A stretch of DNA of 64,000 bases from Cryptomeria japonica (GCF_030272615.1 NC_081415.1:367142167-367206166); one strand, 5' to 3'. Positions 35,161 through 47,890 are shown, counted from the stretch's first letter. The notes: a model not told the origin generated them from the letters alone. Made by a program: numbers and translations.

Positions 35161-36540
35161 ATCAAAATGAGGGGCAATCTAAGAGTGGCTGCCACCTGAA
35201 TCTGCTGGCCTGGGACCCCGACTACCATTGGCACCTGTATCAACACCCTCAAGATCTCTCCTAGGTCCCAAGACTCCTCGGCTACCATCTTGTCTCTGAG
35301 AAGCCCCACGGTGAGAAATATGAACATAGGATGGGGCGCGCCGCTCGGGAGGCACAACCTGATGATAGAGACTCCTGTAGTGTTCGACCCACTTTGATTG
35401 ATGCATAAGGTCTCTGATGGTGTCACTGGTAAAGCCTTGTGATGCTGCCTATTGTATCTTATGCATCAATTTATCATCCTGACCACACCACTCAATATCT
35501 GTATCTCGCTCGGTGGTGAGCCGAGCAATTTGTGCTTGTGCAACTTGTAATCCCTACTGTGTTGTATCCCTCTCTGTCCTGGTTGTATCTCGCTCTAGAG
35601 AGAGTAGTGACCTATCCCTGTAGCTGGGCTATCTATGCCTGAGCATGTATCAACTTCCCTTGTAGTCCATGTACCAAGGACTATAGAGTGAGTATTAGTG
35701 CCTGCTACTAATGAGGTGGCACCGAAATGTGAACCCCTGTTGGTCGTGATGGCTATAGATATTGAACAACCTGTGCAGTCATAATCTATATTGGGGCAGC
35801 AGGTGGATGCATATCTAATCTCCTCCATCTGATCAAAGGATGCACATCCTCCTCCTCCTCCTCCTCCTCCTCATCCATTCCACCCATCCCACCCATCACC
35901 TCCTCCCCTGACTCCTCCGGCTCATTCTCCTCAGATGACCCATCCTCTTCCTCTGAGTCCTCATCCCCTACTCTCTAGCTGAAATGGCCCTCCATGACCT
36001 AATGTCTGTCGCCATCCTCCTCCCTTTCCAATATCTCTCCTACCTTTCCCTCTATCACCTCCCTCTCCTCCCTCACCATCACCTCCTCCACCCTGTCCAT
36101 CTCGACCAATCTGACCTCGAGGTCTTCCCACACCACCACCTCTCTTATTTTCCCTCTCCCCCACCCTCACCTGCCACCTCTTCAACTTCCAGGCCCTCCC
36201 TCATTATCATCATCATCCACCTCCTCCAAGGGTGGTATCAACTCCCCAAGTCCTGTCAGTCATGGGAAGGGATGCTCTGCAAAATATTGTACATACTACT
36301 TAGTTATACCCACATTTTCCATCCCTATCTGCATCTCCCACCATACCTATGGAAGTGTCTCAAACTCTACTCGTGCTATGTCAAAATCCAGTGTGGGGCC
36401 CAAGTCTGCTCTCTCGTTATGCACTTGAGCATATATGGTCGCACCCTGAGGCATCCCCTGGGTATGACCAAACTGCCAGTACACACGTGTCAAAATGAAT
36501 CTCTCAATAACAAAGGTTATCCTCCCTATCAAGTACCTAC
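35161..36540 (-). pseudogene. C-terminal tail of the PMD-like pseudogene
   Basis: Minus-strand sequence downstream of the plant mobile domain at 36541-37012. It contains 'YVQYFAEHPFP' near 36260-36290, then a Gly/Arg/Asp/Glu-rich low-complexity stretch encoded by GGA/GGT-type repeats (35840-36200), and near the end HQSKWVEHYRSLYHQVVPPE (35340-35400). GC content is higher than in the surrounding satellite. Frames change several times. The link to the PMD part rests on position, strand and base composition only. Confidence 0.45.
35847..35871. repeat. (TCC)n microsatellite
   Basis: About eight perfect TCC/CCT triplets, with further TCC-rich sequence to 35960. On the minus strand they would encode an acidic or Gly-rich run inside the pseudogene tail. 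Confidence 0.9.
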
Positions 36541-37012
36541 TCTAGAATAACATTGGGATATTTGTACCATCCTCAGCCCATGCCTCGCAATCCATATACT
36601 CTCCATATCACCGAATCCATGTCATCAATGATCCATATCCAATAATCCAAATTCCCAAGCATAGGTTGGGAAGCTTCCCGTCGGTACATAAATAAATAGG
36701 GTAGACTAAATGGTCGAGATCTCTCCACCAATGGATGGGTCACTGCTATATGCTCCCATGCCCAAATCTATAGAAGTGTGACCCCTTCTACTAAGCTAGC
36801 ACCCTCGTCATATACAACCTGTTGTAACTCGTGGTACAAATGGGCCAATACACAAATACCCCATGCATACCATGTCCTCTGTCTAACCATCTATTGTAAT
36901 ATCCAACCCCATCCAACTGAAAATTGATGTGACCTCCTATTCAGACAGAGGAAGCCACCAATCAAGCCTACTAATATAGACAGTAGTGGGGCATACTGAT
37001 CTACCATGTCCT
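36541..37012 (-). pseudogene. Plant mobile domain (PMD, MAIN-like) pseudogene, antisense in C
   Basis: Minus-strand frames show YAWGICVLAHLYHELQQVVY, then IWAWEHIAVTHPLVERSRPF, matching my recollection of the PMD (PF10536, aminotransferase-like) core: a helix with LYR/LYH, then the W-A-W-E-H/R block followed by RP. PMD proteins occur as host MAIL1/MAIN proteins and as passengers of Mutator and gypsy transposons. This one lies downstream of the C pol genes in antisense, is broken by at least three stops, and its N-terminal part is cut off at 37013 by element A. Confidence 0.6.
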
Positions 37013-38255
37013 TGTTAGCAACAAACAAGAAGGAAGGCTAAGAGGGGGGCTGAATCTGTCTTTACCAGAAGATAAAACTTAATCACAAAACATAGATCTG
37101 ATAAACTGCAGTAACAACAAATATAAGAAAATTAAGAGCACAACACACAACACCAATATTTTGATGTTGAAAACTAGGTTAAGGGAAAAACCACGGTGGG
37201 AGCCTACCCACAGTAAGATGATACTCTGTAGTAGTATGTGAAAATATTACAATGGGGAATGCACATGCATTCAGGCACACTATCTAGAGCTCACTGCTCA
37301 AAAGATAATGGCCTGAAAGCCTACAACCCTCAGGGAAGTCTCATTAACTTACAATAAGATTCTAACTACAATCCAGAAGAAATGAACTGAAAGAATAACA
37401 TCTCCAAATGCCTAATTACAGTTCTGGTTAAGCACAAATGTCTACTCTACAACAACAATCTCTCCTCAATCTCAACACCGAAGGATAAATCTCTTGATCA
37501 CACATAAACCTCTCTCTGATAATGCATACATAAAATCAACACCTAAATTACATGAACATAGCACCTATATATACAAATCATCGACCTTGATAACAAGGTC
37601 GACTAAACCCTCATCCCTCAATTACAAAATTACATCACATGATACAAAGATCAACCATCAGACCAATATAATGGTTTACATAGCATACCATGGACCTAAA
37701 TCAAATTCTCAAACGCTCAACTCCATCCAAAATCATGCCAAGGTCAACTGCAACATGCTACACCACCAGGAAAATTGCATAACACGAAAATCATCACCAG
37801 TTCATAGAAACCACTAAAAACTTGCACATCGATCAATGTGGATCATCAAAACAAATAGGAAACATCAACAAGCACATTAGAATCATCAGGAATAGCTACA
37901 CCAATGCCACTTATCAAATCTTCATCTCTCAATAACTGAAAGCTCAAGAACACAACCAATCAACAACAATCACGAAGAAAGATAACTTGCCGAGCACCAA
38001 ATCATGATCCATCTGAAATAAAGATACAGAAGACCATCCCAAGCAATATCCCAAAAACTCAACACAAGATTTGATCACACCAGAATATAATGGAGGAAAT
38101 ACTGAACTCTACAAAACAATGATCAACAAACCAAAACTACAAACAAGATCATAAGATCTTCCCAATCTACAATCACCAGAGAAATACATGGGAGTATATT
38201 GACATCAATGACAACAACATATCCTAGCAACAACAATGACCAACAATATCCAACA
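37013..38255 (-). repeat. 3' LTR of A
   Basis: 1243 bp, TGTTAGCAAC...ATCCAACA. It contains the G-run (37044-37049), but the hairpin arms no longer match, and the block AAAAACCACGGTGGGAGCC is at 37183-37201. A minus-sense TATATATAGG is near 37565. No partner LTR is present in the window. Confidence 0.85.
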
Positions 38256-38273
38256 ATCTCCCCCTTTGGCATT
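38256..38273 (-). promoter_or_regulatory. Polypurine tract of A
   Basis: Adjacent to the LTR; element sense AATGCCAAAGGGGGAGAT, identical to the tract of element 1. Two further purine tracts lie at 38333-38342 and 38380-38390. Confidence 0.85.
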
Positions 38274-39889
38274 GATGGCAACATATGAATGTGAAAAACA
38301 ATCAATGCAAAGAAAGAAGATATCTCAAGAAAACTCCCCCTAAGATTAGTACATATAAAGCGGTTTTTCACATGTTCTCTCTCCCCCTTTGAAAACAATG
38401 CCAAAGATCAAAAAATAAAAAACCAAACTTACTCTCCCTTTTACAATATGAATCATGAATCTCTCTCCCCAAAACACAAACTACTCTAGTAGAGGAACAA
38501 CACCAACTCACCAATCCAGATGAAAGGATAAGACTGTGAAGTCCACCAGATTGATGCAACTTAATGCATTTAGTTCTCACCAGGAGGGTGGATACCCCTA
38601 ACTTGTCTCTCATATAGAAAAATGTATTGTTGGATTGATTATTATTGTAATAAATTCATCATATGTTGTCATTGATGAAACACATACACACACATATGTT
38701 TATATTGTCTACCGGTGTAACTTAAAAGTTGTTTACACTTCAACCGGTATACTAAAGGTTTATTTCTAACCGATACTTGGTGACAACCGGTATATACATG
38801 AAGATAAACACTTGGTTATATTTGTCTCAACATCAACATGAAGATCCAGCAGAGACTATCTCATAAACATTAAGGACAAGCGGTTTAACTCTAACCGGTA
38901 TTAAGTGTTCCAACTGGTACTCATAGATTTTGTTATGAGTTATTCCCATCGAAAATTTTTGGTGGTATTTTTGTGATGAGTTATGATCACTTGACCAAAT
39001 ATACTGCACCTAGGTAATTTTGTTATGATTTCTTTAGGCCAACATGAAATCTAAAATGTCTATATATTGACATCACAATTAGTTATTTTGAATATGAGCG
39101 AAAGTGATGTTATGTGTGAAAAGACAAAAGTGTTAAGTTGCAAAGTATGTTGAGAAGTAGTGTTGAATATGCTTAGAAGGATCTGATCAAGCAAGTATTG
39201 TGCTACTCAGACAGATCAAACCAATCCTGTTGTCTTCTAACAATTACAACAGAATTAAAAATCCCCTAACCAGGTAAGCTCTAACAAGCTTCATTGTTCA
39301 AATCCTCTAACAAGGTGATCCATTAGTTTGGATTGAAAAATCCTCCACCGAGGTTACTCCTAATAGGGTACTACCTTTCACAGGGTATAAGCTTTTAATA
39401 AATCTTTGGGATCTCTAACAAGATTCACTCCTAGCAGAGCACTTTGTTGACCTTAATCAGTCAGTTATCTATTACTGTAGATACTTAACTTGTGAGTTCC
39501 ATCTCACCGTGGTTTTTACCTTTTTTGGTTTTCCACGTATAAATACTTGTCTTATGGTGAATGTTTTACTTATTGTGGATGTTGTTATATCATTTTGGTT
39601 TGCATGCATTTTATTTAAAATCTTTGTTAAGTTCATCTACCGGTTACTAGTTGAAGTAGTTTTATTTGTGGTTTCACTGATTCACCCCCCCTCTTAGTGC
39701 TTTTCAAGTCCATTATGTATCTGTAGGCAAATGCTTAGTGAAAATATCAACTATTTGTTCCTTTGTAGATACATACTCAAGCTTCACCTTCTCTTCATTG
39801 AATTTCTCTCTCAAGTAATGATATTTGATTGATACATGCTTAGTGTTTGAATGTTGCACCAAATTATTTGGCATGTTAATTGCACTGGA
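38274..39889 (-). pseudogene. A polyprotein C-terminal tail, split by solo LTR G
   Basis: At 39721-39889 the minus strand reads 'NTKHVSIKYHYLREK' and 'IFTKHLPTDT', the conserved end of copia RNase H. Beyond the G insertion it continues in frame at 38627 with 'RDKLGVSTL', the usual downstream block, and then an unconserved tail to about 38370. The exact continuation confirms the boundaries of G. Confidence 0.85.
38628..39715 (+). mobile_element. Solo LTR G, nested in A
   Basis: 1088 bp starting TGTTGG; the right end reads 'aagtccatta' where 'CCAACA' is expected, so the last bases have mutated. A perfect 5-bp duplication TGTAT flanks it (38623-38627 and 39716-39720). It has the U5 hairpin in plus orientation (39675-39699) and the CCGTGG block near 39507, so it points opposite to A. 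Confidence 0.85.
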
Positions 39890-39894
39890 AATAT

Positions 39895-41938
39895 TGAAGA
39901 TGTGAAAATGTGAGAAGGGATAAAATGGTTAGATAAAACAAGAAAGAAGCATAAGTACATAAATTACCAAAACCAAGTATACCTTCCCAAGCTTGACTCC
40001 TTTCTCGGATTGAGCCTTGGATGAAGTGGAGGTGCCCTTGTGCTCCACTTGATTGGATTGGCTCCTTTGATGTGGATGTGGATTGCTCTCCTTTTCTCAA
40101 CAAGATTGGGTTATTGATTGGATATGGATTTGAGTTTGGGATTGTTTGGACCTAGGGAGGACAACTGAGAGGGTGGATGAATCAGTTGTCAACCAGTTAT
40201 CAATAAATTATAGATCAAAATAGATTATTCCAACTCAAACTTAGTGCCGGTAAACCAAACTTAAATGCCGGTAAAATAGATTAACAGTTATAGCAGTTTT
40301 GGTATAACTTAATGTATGAAACATAAAGAGAAACAACATCCACAACACATGACACATATATTTTGACGTGGAAACCTGGTAAGGGGAAAAACCACAGTGG
40401 GAAACCTTACCCACAATCAGATGATACTACTGCAGATAGTAAGTGTATACAAATGGGGTCTGCACATGCAGAAAGGCCAATCGCCTAAAGCTCACTGCTC
40501 AATGACAAAATAGAAGTCACACTGACTACAATTGGATGGTTAAATCCAATGATAATGTACTGCTCAAAATAGCATCTATAATGCTTGATTCAGTACTGGT
40601 TTAAGCTCTGAACATGAGTGCTAAACACCTTCATAACCTTCCTTTAACCTTCATATAATGTCTGTGTGATTCGCACAAGGATCTACTTATTGTCGCTCTT
40701 CAATATTCAAACACACTCATACAATATCCCGATCTTCAATAAGATCTTACAGTCATATATACAAAACCTAAGACCAAATGTATAGGTCAGATCACTAAAT
40801 ATATTACAATTAAATCAATTACAAGTAAGTCTTGATGTGATACAACATGTCAGATCAATACATTTACCATATTAACCAATCAATAAACCATTTCCATAAC
40901 GTGTTGTGCTGATTTGGAATAAATATCACGTACTGGTCTATAACCTAGACCTATCTACTGGTAAAGGCAAATCTATCAACCCGATTAGACCAATAAGCAA
41001 AACACCAAATCCAAACATCCAATCCATGTCTTCGACATAACCAAATGATCTCCAGATGATAACAGGTCATCGTCACTACTGGTGAACAATATAACTAGCT
41101 GGTGAACATATACCGGTGAACATAATGTAGACCTCCAAGAAGCTAAGTGTTGAAATCAATTGTAAAACCAATCCAGCACATGACAAAGTCATCCATAATA
41201 CCAACAGAGATTATGATGGATTTGGATAGATTTAGATTGGAAAATTGAAGGATTATGAGGGCATTATGATGGTATGATAGGAGGAAGATAGAAGAGAAAT
41301 GGGCAGCATAAGATTAGGAGAATGATGTTTTTTGGTGAGGAAATGATCATCCAATTTATAAATTGGAGGAGGCCAATGGAGGGCCAAGATTGATTTGATC
41401 ATGAAGGGCTAGGATTGGTTTGAGGTAGTGGGCATGGATCAAGGATACCTTGAAGGAATAAAAAGGAATATAAAATTCCTTGGGAAAAGGGGGGAAGGGA
41501 ATTTCAATTTCAAAATGAGGATGCATAGGGGGATTCAAAGAAATTTGAATTTCTTTGAGAGGCTCAATGTTGATGTGACATGTGGGAAATTTTAAAATTG
41601 GAGAATAATGATAAGTGGGATTATGAGAGATTCTAGAAGAATTAATTAGGCCAAGTGGGATTAGGAAAAGTGATTTGTAGGAATCACATGACTAGGTTAA
41701 TTAATTTAAATTAATTAACTTAGTGGGTTTAGAGGAAATAATTATTGGAGGGACTTTAGAAGAATAGGAGAATAATTAATTTATTTGATAAATTAGTTAT
41801 TAGATAATAGTGACATGATTAATTAAATTCAATTTAATTAACACCGAGAGGAATAAGGATAACATAATTAAATCAATTAATTATGTTGACAAGCTTAAAT
41901 CGATTAAATATTGATTTAATTGATTTTAGGTGTCTACA
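39895..41938 (-). mobile_element. Solo LTR E (gypsy-type), nested in A, itself containing F
   Basis: Bounded by TGAAGATG at 39895 and GGTGTCTACA at 41938, with the 5-bp duplication AATAT/ATTAT (39890-39894 and 41939-41943). Without F (40143-41206 plus its duplication) it is about 975 bp. In minus sense it begins TGTAGACACCTAAAA, like the LTR starting at about 63755 and close to the TGTAGACGTCTAAAA start of B. The copia frame of A resumes on both sides. Confidence 0.8.
40143..41206 (-). mobile_element. Solo LTR F, nested in E
   Basis: 1064 bp, TGTTTGGACC...TACCAACA, flanked by GGGAT/GAGAT (40138-40142 and 41207-41211). It has the best-preserved U5 hairpin of the window: GACAACTGA at 40160-40168 and TCAGTTGTC at 40182-40190, nine perfect pairs, although its G-run is interrupted. 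The CCACAGTGGG block is near 40392. Confidence 0.85.
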
Positions 41939-41943
41939 ATTAT

Positions 41944-42429
41944 CACATCATATAATAGTAGGCTCATCATTAATTAATTTGACATCCTTCAACATTTGCT
42001 TCATCTAGACTACCTGAGTGCAACTACTAGTAGCAATAATGTACTCAGCTTCAACAATAGATAAGGACATTGAATCTTGTTTTTTACTAGCACATGAAAC
42101 CAACTTCTTACCCAAAAATAATGTTCCATCGATAGTGCTCTTCTGGTCATCAACATCACCAACCCATTTTGCATCAGTGTAGGCACATAACATGAAATCA
42201 TCATTCCTCATATACCATGAACCATAATCCACAGTTCCTTTCAAGTATATTAATATCCTTTTCACATCAGTGACACAACTCTCTTTCGGATCAACTTGAT
42301 ATCTAGTAGCTATGCACACACCATGCATAATGTTTGACCTAGTATGAGTAAGATATAGCAGCCCACCAACCATAGATCTGGACAAACTCTGATTAGCTTT
42401 CAGAGATTCATCATTGTTAGACAATTTTA
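41944..42429 (-). pseudogene. A RNase H domain
   Basis: Minus-strand translation shows SRSMVGGLLYLTHTRSNI, then 'YTDAKWVGDVDDQKSTIDG' with the RNase H Asp and 'SIVEAEYIIATS' with the Glu. To the left the frame continues to the E insertion point. To the right it stops at element 1 and resumes at 48831 with the RT end. It is fairly well preserved, with only one or two stops. Confidence 0.9.
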
Positions 42430-43366
42430 TATTAGAATCCAAGAACACTGAGAGGGGGGGTGAATAAGTGTTCTACCAGAATGATCAATTTCAACCTTAT
42501 TAAAACATGCATACACCAATCGGTATATTGGTACATATAGAATTGAAAGAAGTAACACAACCAATAAACCAATTACACAAATAATTACCATAAAACACAA
42601 AATTATATGTGGAAAACCTCAAAGAGGAAAAACCATGGTGGGATTTGTGACCCACAATATCAATCCACTGGCCATATGAAGAGATATTACAAAATATAGA
42701 GGCCTGCACTTGCAGAATGGCTTACAACCTAGAGCACACTACTCAATCACAAAAGGAACCTCACTAACTACATACAAATCCAAACTACAATCCAGAGAAA
42801 TGATTGAAATGCAAAGATAACATCTTCTATGCCTGAATATAGTTTCAGTTAAGCTCTGTCTGTTCCGGTTTGAAACCCTAAACCCTATACCAGAATAACC
42901 CTTTACAAAAATATCCTCACATACATAATCTCTCTCATATGTTTCACATGTCCTTCATTATTTCCTTCTAGATACATATCCTCATACCATATCCCAAAAT
43001 GATCTAGCCTACTGACTTATATACCCTTTACAATTCATCACGCCTTATGTTGGCTTACAAAGATATTTACAATATGAATATACATGTCAGATAGATAACA
43101 TAAAACATGAATATAAAAAACAATTGTCGATGCTAGATCCAAAAGATGTCGGCCTCCAATACCGATAACCTGATTCTAAACCATGTCGGCCTACATTGTC
43201 AGCAACAAAAGAATTCCTTCCAACCTGCCGATGCCGGTGCCGGTATAGTGTCTATGAAGTGCCTGTCGGTACACAATTGAGCCAAAATATGAAGCCGAAA
43301 CAAGTTGCCATGTTTCCATCAATGACAACATAGCGAAACCAACCAATTGAGTGTCAATTTCCAACA
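42430..43366 (-). repeat. 3' LTR of element 1
   Basis: TATTAGAATCC...TTTCCAACA; the first bases are mutated from TGTTGG seen in the sister. It has a perfect 8-bp U5 hairpin (AGAACACT 42442-42449, AGTGTTCT 42467-42474) around seven G. A minus-sense TATATAAG lies at 43016-43023. Confidence 0.9.
43016..43023 (-). promoter_or_regulatory. TATA box of the element 1 LTR
   Basis: TATATAAG in element sense, conserved at 48486-48493 in the other LTR and at 61936-61943 in element H. Confidence 0.6.
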
Positions 43367-43384
43367 ATCTCCCCCTTTGGCATT
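43367..43384 (-). promoter_or_regulatory. Polypurine tract of element 1
   Basis: Element sense AATGCCAAAGGGGGAGAT next to the LTR. Additional purine tracts occur at 43447-43454, 43505-43511 and 43558-43567. Confidence 0.85.
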
Positions 43385-43852
43385 GATGGCAACACTCATG
43401 TGAAAAATGATCATAGTTTCTATTTGTCAGTTCCATCCTGAGCCTGCTCCCCCTGAGCTGAATATCCATCAATACAAAATACTCCATACCTCCATAATTT
43501 TTCACCTATACTCCCCCAATATATACAACTCCCTATTTTTCTTTTTCACATCAATATCTCTCCCCCTTTGACATCAATGCCATCAAAAATTCCAAAAAGA
43601 ATACCAAAAAGTACCAAAAACCAGGACAAAGAATGAAATACTGTACAATGAATATGTCCCAAAATGCCTTACGGGAGCTGAATATATTTGAAAATTTTCG
43701 GATAGGCCTTCTCCAAAAGCTCAAGATAGGTAACCCAACCAGATTTGAAAATGTTGGAAATAGATAGAAGTCCATGTAGCATATGGGAAAATGATTCTTT
43801 CTCATTTAACTCTGCCAGCGTCGGCTTACCAACCATATCTATACACTCCTTA

Positions 43853-46500
43853 TTATGTACACAATGAATCCAACCAGGGACTCACCAAACCTCTAAGACT
43901 TCTAGCTCTTCTTATAATTTTGTCTTTTTCCCTTTGAAGAGAAAAAACTTGGGCTTCCAAAACCAAAATTTGAGCATCAATGGATGTAGTCAATGAATTC
44001 AATCCATCAAAAGAATTGGCTATACCTATAATCTCCTCCTGAATGTCCCTAATCTTTTTATCTGACTCGGCTGTGAGCAGACCTATGTTACAACATACTC
44101 TATAGATATTTATACATTGCCTCAAAGAATTATCTACCAATTTCAACTTATCATTGATTCCTTCCTTTTAGACTCAATCATTTGATCAAATGTAGCTCTC
44201 TTTGCCTGTGTGAATCTCTCTAGTGCTTGCCAGTTTGAAATTTTCTGCAAGGACTGAAAATCCTTTGAAATGTGTTCAGTGATTATCATAAGTTTATCGG
44301 ATGGGCTCGCTTCATTGCCAAATTTACACTCTGGGACAAGTCTATGTAAAACAATGGTAGACTGATCAATAACACCTTTATCCATAGATCCTTCCTTCAT
44401 CATTTTCTGTGCATCCATCATCATGAGTTCAATAGAACTCATCTCGGTTATGCTTTTCTTTTCAACTTGTGAGGTGTCAATTGACAACAATGATGGACTC
44501 ACTATCGGTCCCTGCCAGATTCCTCTTTCTTCTCCTCTGATGATTTAACCTTTATAGCTTCCTCACTTGCACCGGTGGCTTCACCACTTGGTGCATTCTC
44601 AGTAAATGTCGGTTCCTCCCTAGGAACTTTATCCTCATCCTCTACAATCTGATCCGGTGGACTATTGTCCTCAACATTAGTAACCTGTTCATTATCAACC
44701 TTTACACTCTCTGTATTTTCCAGTATCTCAACATTTTTCTGTACATTTGTATCTCCTGGGGGCTCAATTTCCACTATCTTAATGTTTTTCAAAATTGAGG
44801 GTGAAGTACCCATAATACCTTTACCTTTCCCTTCAACCGGGATGTTTGCAATACCTGTCTTAGATTCTGGTGAAGTATAAAAGCCACATTTCTCTTCAAA
44901 GAACTTAACCCATGCCTTGTGGGTCTCCTTGATTATCTCATTGACCCTTCCCAACACAAGACTAATTATTTTATGCTTGCTGTTAAATATTTTCCTATCT
45001 GGAACTTCAAGTGTCTTATCCATCTCCCCTGGAGCAATAGAAACACAAACAAATAACAACTCTTGAATCTTTATATGCTTTTCCTCTTGCATTGCTGATA
45101 GTCTTCTAGCGTCTAACATATCATACAACTGTGTCGGTATTTGGCCTTCAATTTCTAACAAGGTTTCTTATAAATATCCAAATATAACAAAACTGCTTCC
45201 TCTACTTCTCTTTGTTCATCATTTTCTAAATGTTCATGATAAAACTGTACATTCTTTAACATACCATATTCAATAATTTCATCAACTAACTCTGCACAAG
45301 TCTTTGGTGGAATAATAGTTACATTACTAGATTCAATTGTAAGATTAATGTCATCCTTCTTCTTTCTTCTTCTAGTACTAGATGGGGCTGAATATGTTTC
45401 TTTTGGTGCTTTCTTTTGTGCAGGTACCTTGATAGTAACTTTCCTAATCGGTTGCTTCTTAGCCTCTACCTTAGTTTCTTCAGTTTTCTTCCTTATTACC
45501 CTTTTGAATGCTTGGGGTGTGTCATCATCAGATGCAGACTCTGCTGCAATAGGCTCAATGAATATTTCTAGTTCTTTCCTCTTCCCGCCTTTCTCTCAAA
45601 CAACATCAATCAAGGCTTTAATGTCCCGAGAAACTTTTTCAATAAATTTACTTGCCTTTCCTTCCTACTTCTCTCTCTGCTTTTGGTTGAGCTTAGTTTC
45701 AACCTCTTGCTTCTTCTGTTTAGCAATGCCAAAGATTTTGACAGTTTCATCAATAGGTGCCTCAATTAGCATTTGTGCATAAGCATCAAGGATATGTGCA
45801 TCAACTTCATAACCTATTTCCTCAATCCAAATCTTTCGGGGTCTTACAACTTCCATAAAAGTTTCATCTTTCTTGACCATGAAGCATATGTTAGTTGAGT
45901 ACTTCTCGACAATGTGCTTGGAAACCATCATCCTAGACTTCATGGCCCTTTGAAATGCTTTAAAGTAACCCCATACTTTGTCATCTCTTTGACTACCCAA
46001 TGTAGCAATAGACTGTTTTAATTACCTCCCTACGGGGATATCGAATGCCCATTTTCTCTTCCCAAAACAAAGAGTCTCATTGATGAAAAATAGCATTAAA
46101 CAAACAATTAGGTTACCATACTAGAAAGTTCCTTTCTTTTCTACTTTATTCTTTTCTAGGTTAATCAATAATTCATCCAACATCCAACCACATAGATCTA
46201 ACTTCACATTCTCCCTCATCATTTTATGAGTTGCATAAATTTAGGAGCTAGAAACAGAATTTAGTTGGTTTGATTGAGTTACCTTTTAACCAATGACCAT
46301 GCTACGGAATCTGATATCCATGTCGGTGATAGTACCGATTCTCATTGATCACCTGTCTGATGCTGCACCAATAATCTTGTTAACTTGATCATTTGAAACT
46401 TTCTTCTCTGGACATTGTCTAGGGTATAAACATGCAAACATCACTTGGAAATCAGCTTGGGATGGTTCTTGAACTCAACAACAGTTAGATTTGCAATAAA
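43853..46500 (-). pseudogene. Element 1 ORF2: unrecognised coiled-coil protein
   Basis: A series of minus-strand frames (45665-46000, 44502-45161, 44143-44502, 43853-44146) reads as one broken protein. Landmarks from its N-terminus are: VEKYSTNICF with 'GYEVDAHIL' (45790-45900); 'DEQREVEEAVLLYL' (about 45190-45235); 'PTQLYDMLDARRLSA' near 45110; 'ETHKAWVKFFEEK' near 44910; an acidic region; 'LRQCINIYRVC' near 44100; and a final coiled coil ending 'RRARSLRGLVSP'. Each landmark recurs in element 2 or H. It resembles no pol domain I know. Position after Gag invites comparison with env-like ORFs of Sireviruses, but no membrane segment is visible. Confidence 0.65.
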
Positions 46501-46890
46501 CATAGGTACAGATGATGATCCTACTTCCATGATTGAAGATAAATACGTGTGAATCGCTGCCTGTGAAAGACCCTAAAGACCTCTTCCAATTGTTGGTGAA
46601 ATTGCTCAAGATGATATCGATTGCACTGATTCGCCTTAGACTTCCTCTGAATCGCTCTAAATTGCTCTAAATGCAAAGTGATTAGAAATGAAGTGAATTC
46701 AACCTTTTAACCTCCAAGAAAAATCCTAATCCGTCATTGATATAAATGACATCCGGTAAAAGATATCGGATCTCGGCTAAACATCTCCAGGCCAAATAAG
46801 AATATCCAATATTTGGAACATCTTCCAGAACCTCTTCCCAGGGCTTAAGAAGTATTATCATGAATTTTGCCTACCCCTAAGGCATCTGCC

Positions 46891-47866
46891 TCAGTTACCA
46901 GTTGAGCTTTTTGCTGGTGCAGGAGCAACCTCCTCTCTCGGTTGAGTAACCAGAGCATTGCCATCTGCAGATTGATCTTCTAACTTCTTGACCCATCTCT
47001 GGGTATGATCTTGCCGGATTTCATTAACCTTCTCTTTCCCTTTCTTATTTGATCCTCCATTACCAACTGGTGGATTTTTTCTTCTACAGAATTTAGCAAT
47101 ATGTGCAACCTCATTACATGCATAACATGTAACATTGTTATTTTGAATTGCTTTGCTAAAACCATTATAATTGCTAGACTTGCACTGATTAGCCATATGG
47201 CCAAAATTTCCACATGCATAACATTTAAAATTCATTCTGCAATCTTTTGTCTTATGTCCATACTTATCCAAGTCCACTGGAATCTCCATTTTGCCTTTGT
47301 CTCTTCAATAACTCATCTAGTTGTGCTGAACTAATCTTGATTTTTTCTTTATACTCACTTGCAATAGTCAGATCATCTCTCAGAATTATCATTTGTCTCT
47401 CAAGTTCTTGTTCATTACTCTAGGATTGTACTAAATCAGTTCTCAACATATCATTCTCATGAAGCAACCTATCACATTCTTCAAATTTGTTCTTCAGAGA
47501 TACAACAAGATTTTCTTCCTTTTTTTTTTTTTTTTTTTTTTTTTTCTAGTCTTCAATCTCCTTAGACATTCTGATAATTATAGCTTGCATTTTGTTTTTC
47601 ATGACCATGTTCTCCTGACTTAGCTTCTGACACTATTCCTTAAGTGCATCTTTCTCTTCATCATCCTGATTTTGCAAAAGTTCCTTCCTCCTAGCCTCAA
47701 CAAATAACAACCTGTCCTGTAGGACAAGAATGAATTCTTGAGCATAATTCAATTCACCTTGTAACTTCAATTTTTTCATCCTTTTAGCATCATAATCTTC
47801 AAGTGCTACCTCAAGTTGTCTTTCCAAACTCATATCCATGGATTTAGGATTTAGGATCTCCCTCAA
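46891..47866 (-). pseudogene. Element 1 ORF1: coiled coil and zinc knuckles
   Basis: The frame at 47633-47866 starts about 30 bases from the primer site and encodes a charged helix (LERQLEVALEDYDAKRMKKL). After a poly-T tract (47520-47545), the frame at 46891-47289 has two CCHC knuckles, CYACGNFGHMANQC and CYACNEVAHIAKFC, then a basic/Gln tail. The copia Gag N-terminal domain seen in M is absent. It probably is a minimal Gag-like RNA-binding protein. Confidence 0.7.
47520..47545. repeat. Poly-T tract
   Basis: A run of 26 T inside element 1 ORF1, which would be poly-Lys or a frame break on the minus strand. It is probably slippage expansion of an A-rich coiled-coil codon run. Confidence 0.95.
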
Positions 47867-47890
47867 TTTGTTAAACTTCCTCTAAGGCAC

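Larger units (their letters stand above)
13724..37012 (+). mobile_element. Ty3/gypsy TAT-lineage element C (oldest layer), split by B
   Basis: Two visible pieces, 13724-17894 and 34220-37012, are separated by element B, with GTTGT/GTTGC at the edges. The first piece runs from the middle of RT through RNase H, a second RNase H and integrase, all closely parallel to element B at 26600-29404. The 5' half is cut off by M and the 3' end by element A at 37013, so neither C LTR is visible. It is highly degenerate. Confidence 0.75.

Noticed and set aside
35984-36550. 188-codon plus-strand open stretch rich in Ser/Pro/His
   Set aside because: It lies opposite the minus-strand PMD pseudogene tail and comes from TCC/CCT-rich DNA; composition alone explains it.
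37008-37012. Target duplication for element A
   Set aside because: The left flank GTCCT has no identified partner because the right end of A is missing, so I do not claim one.
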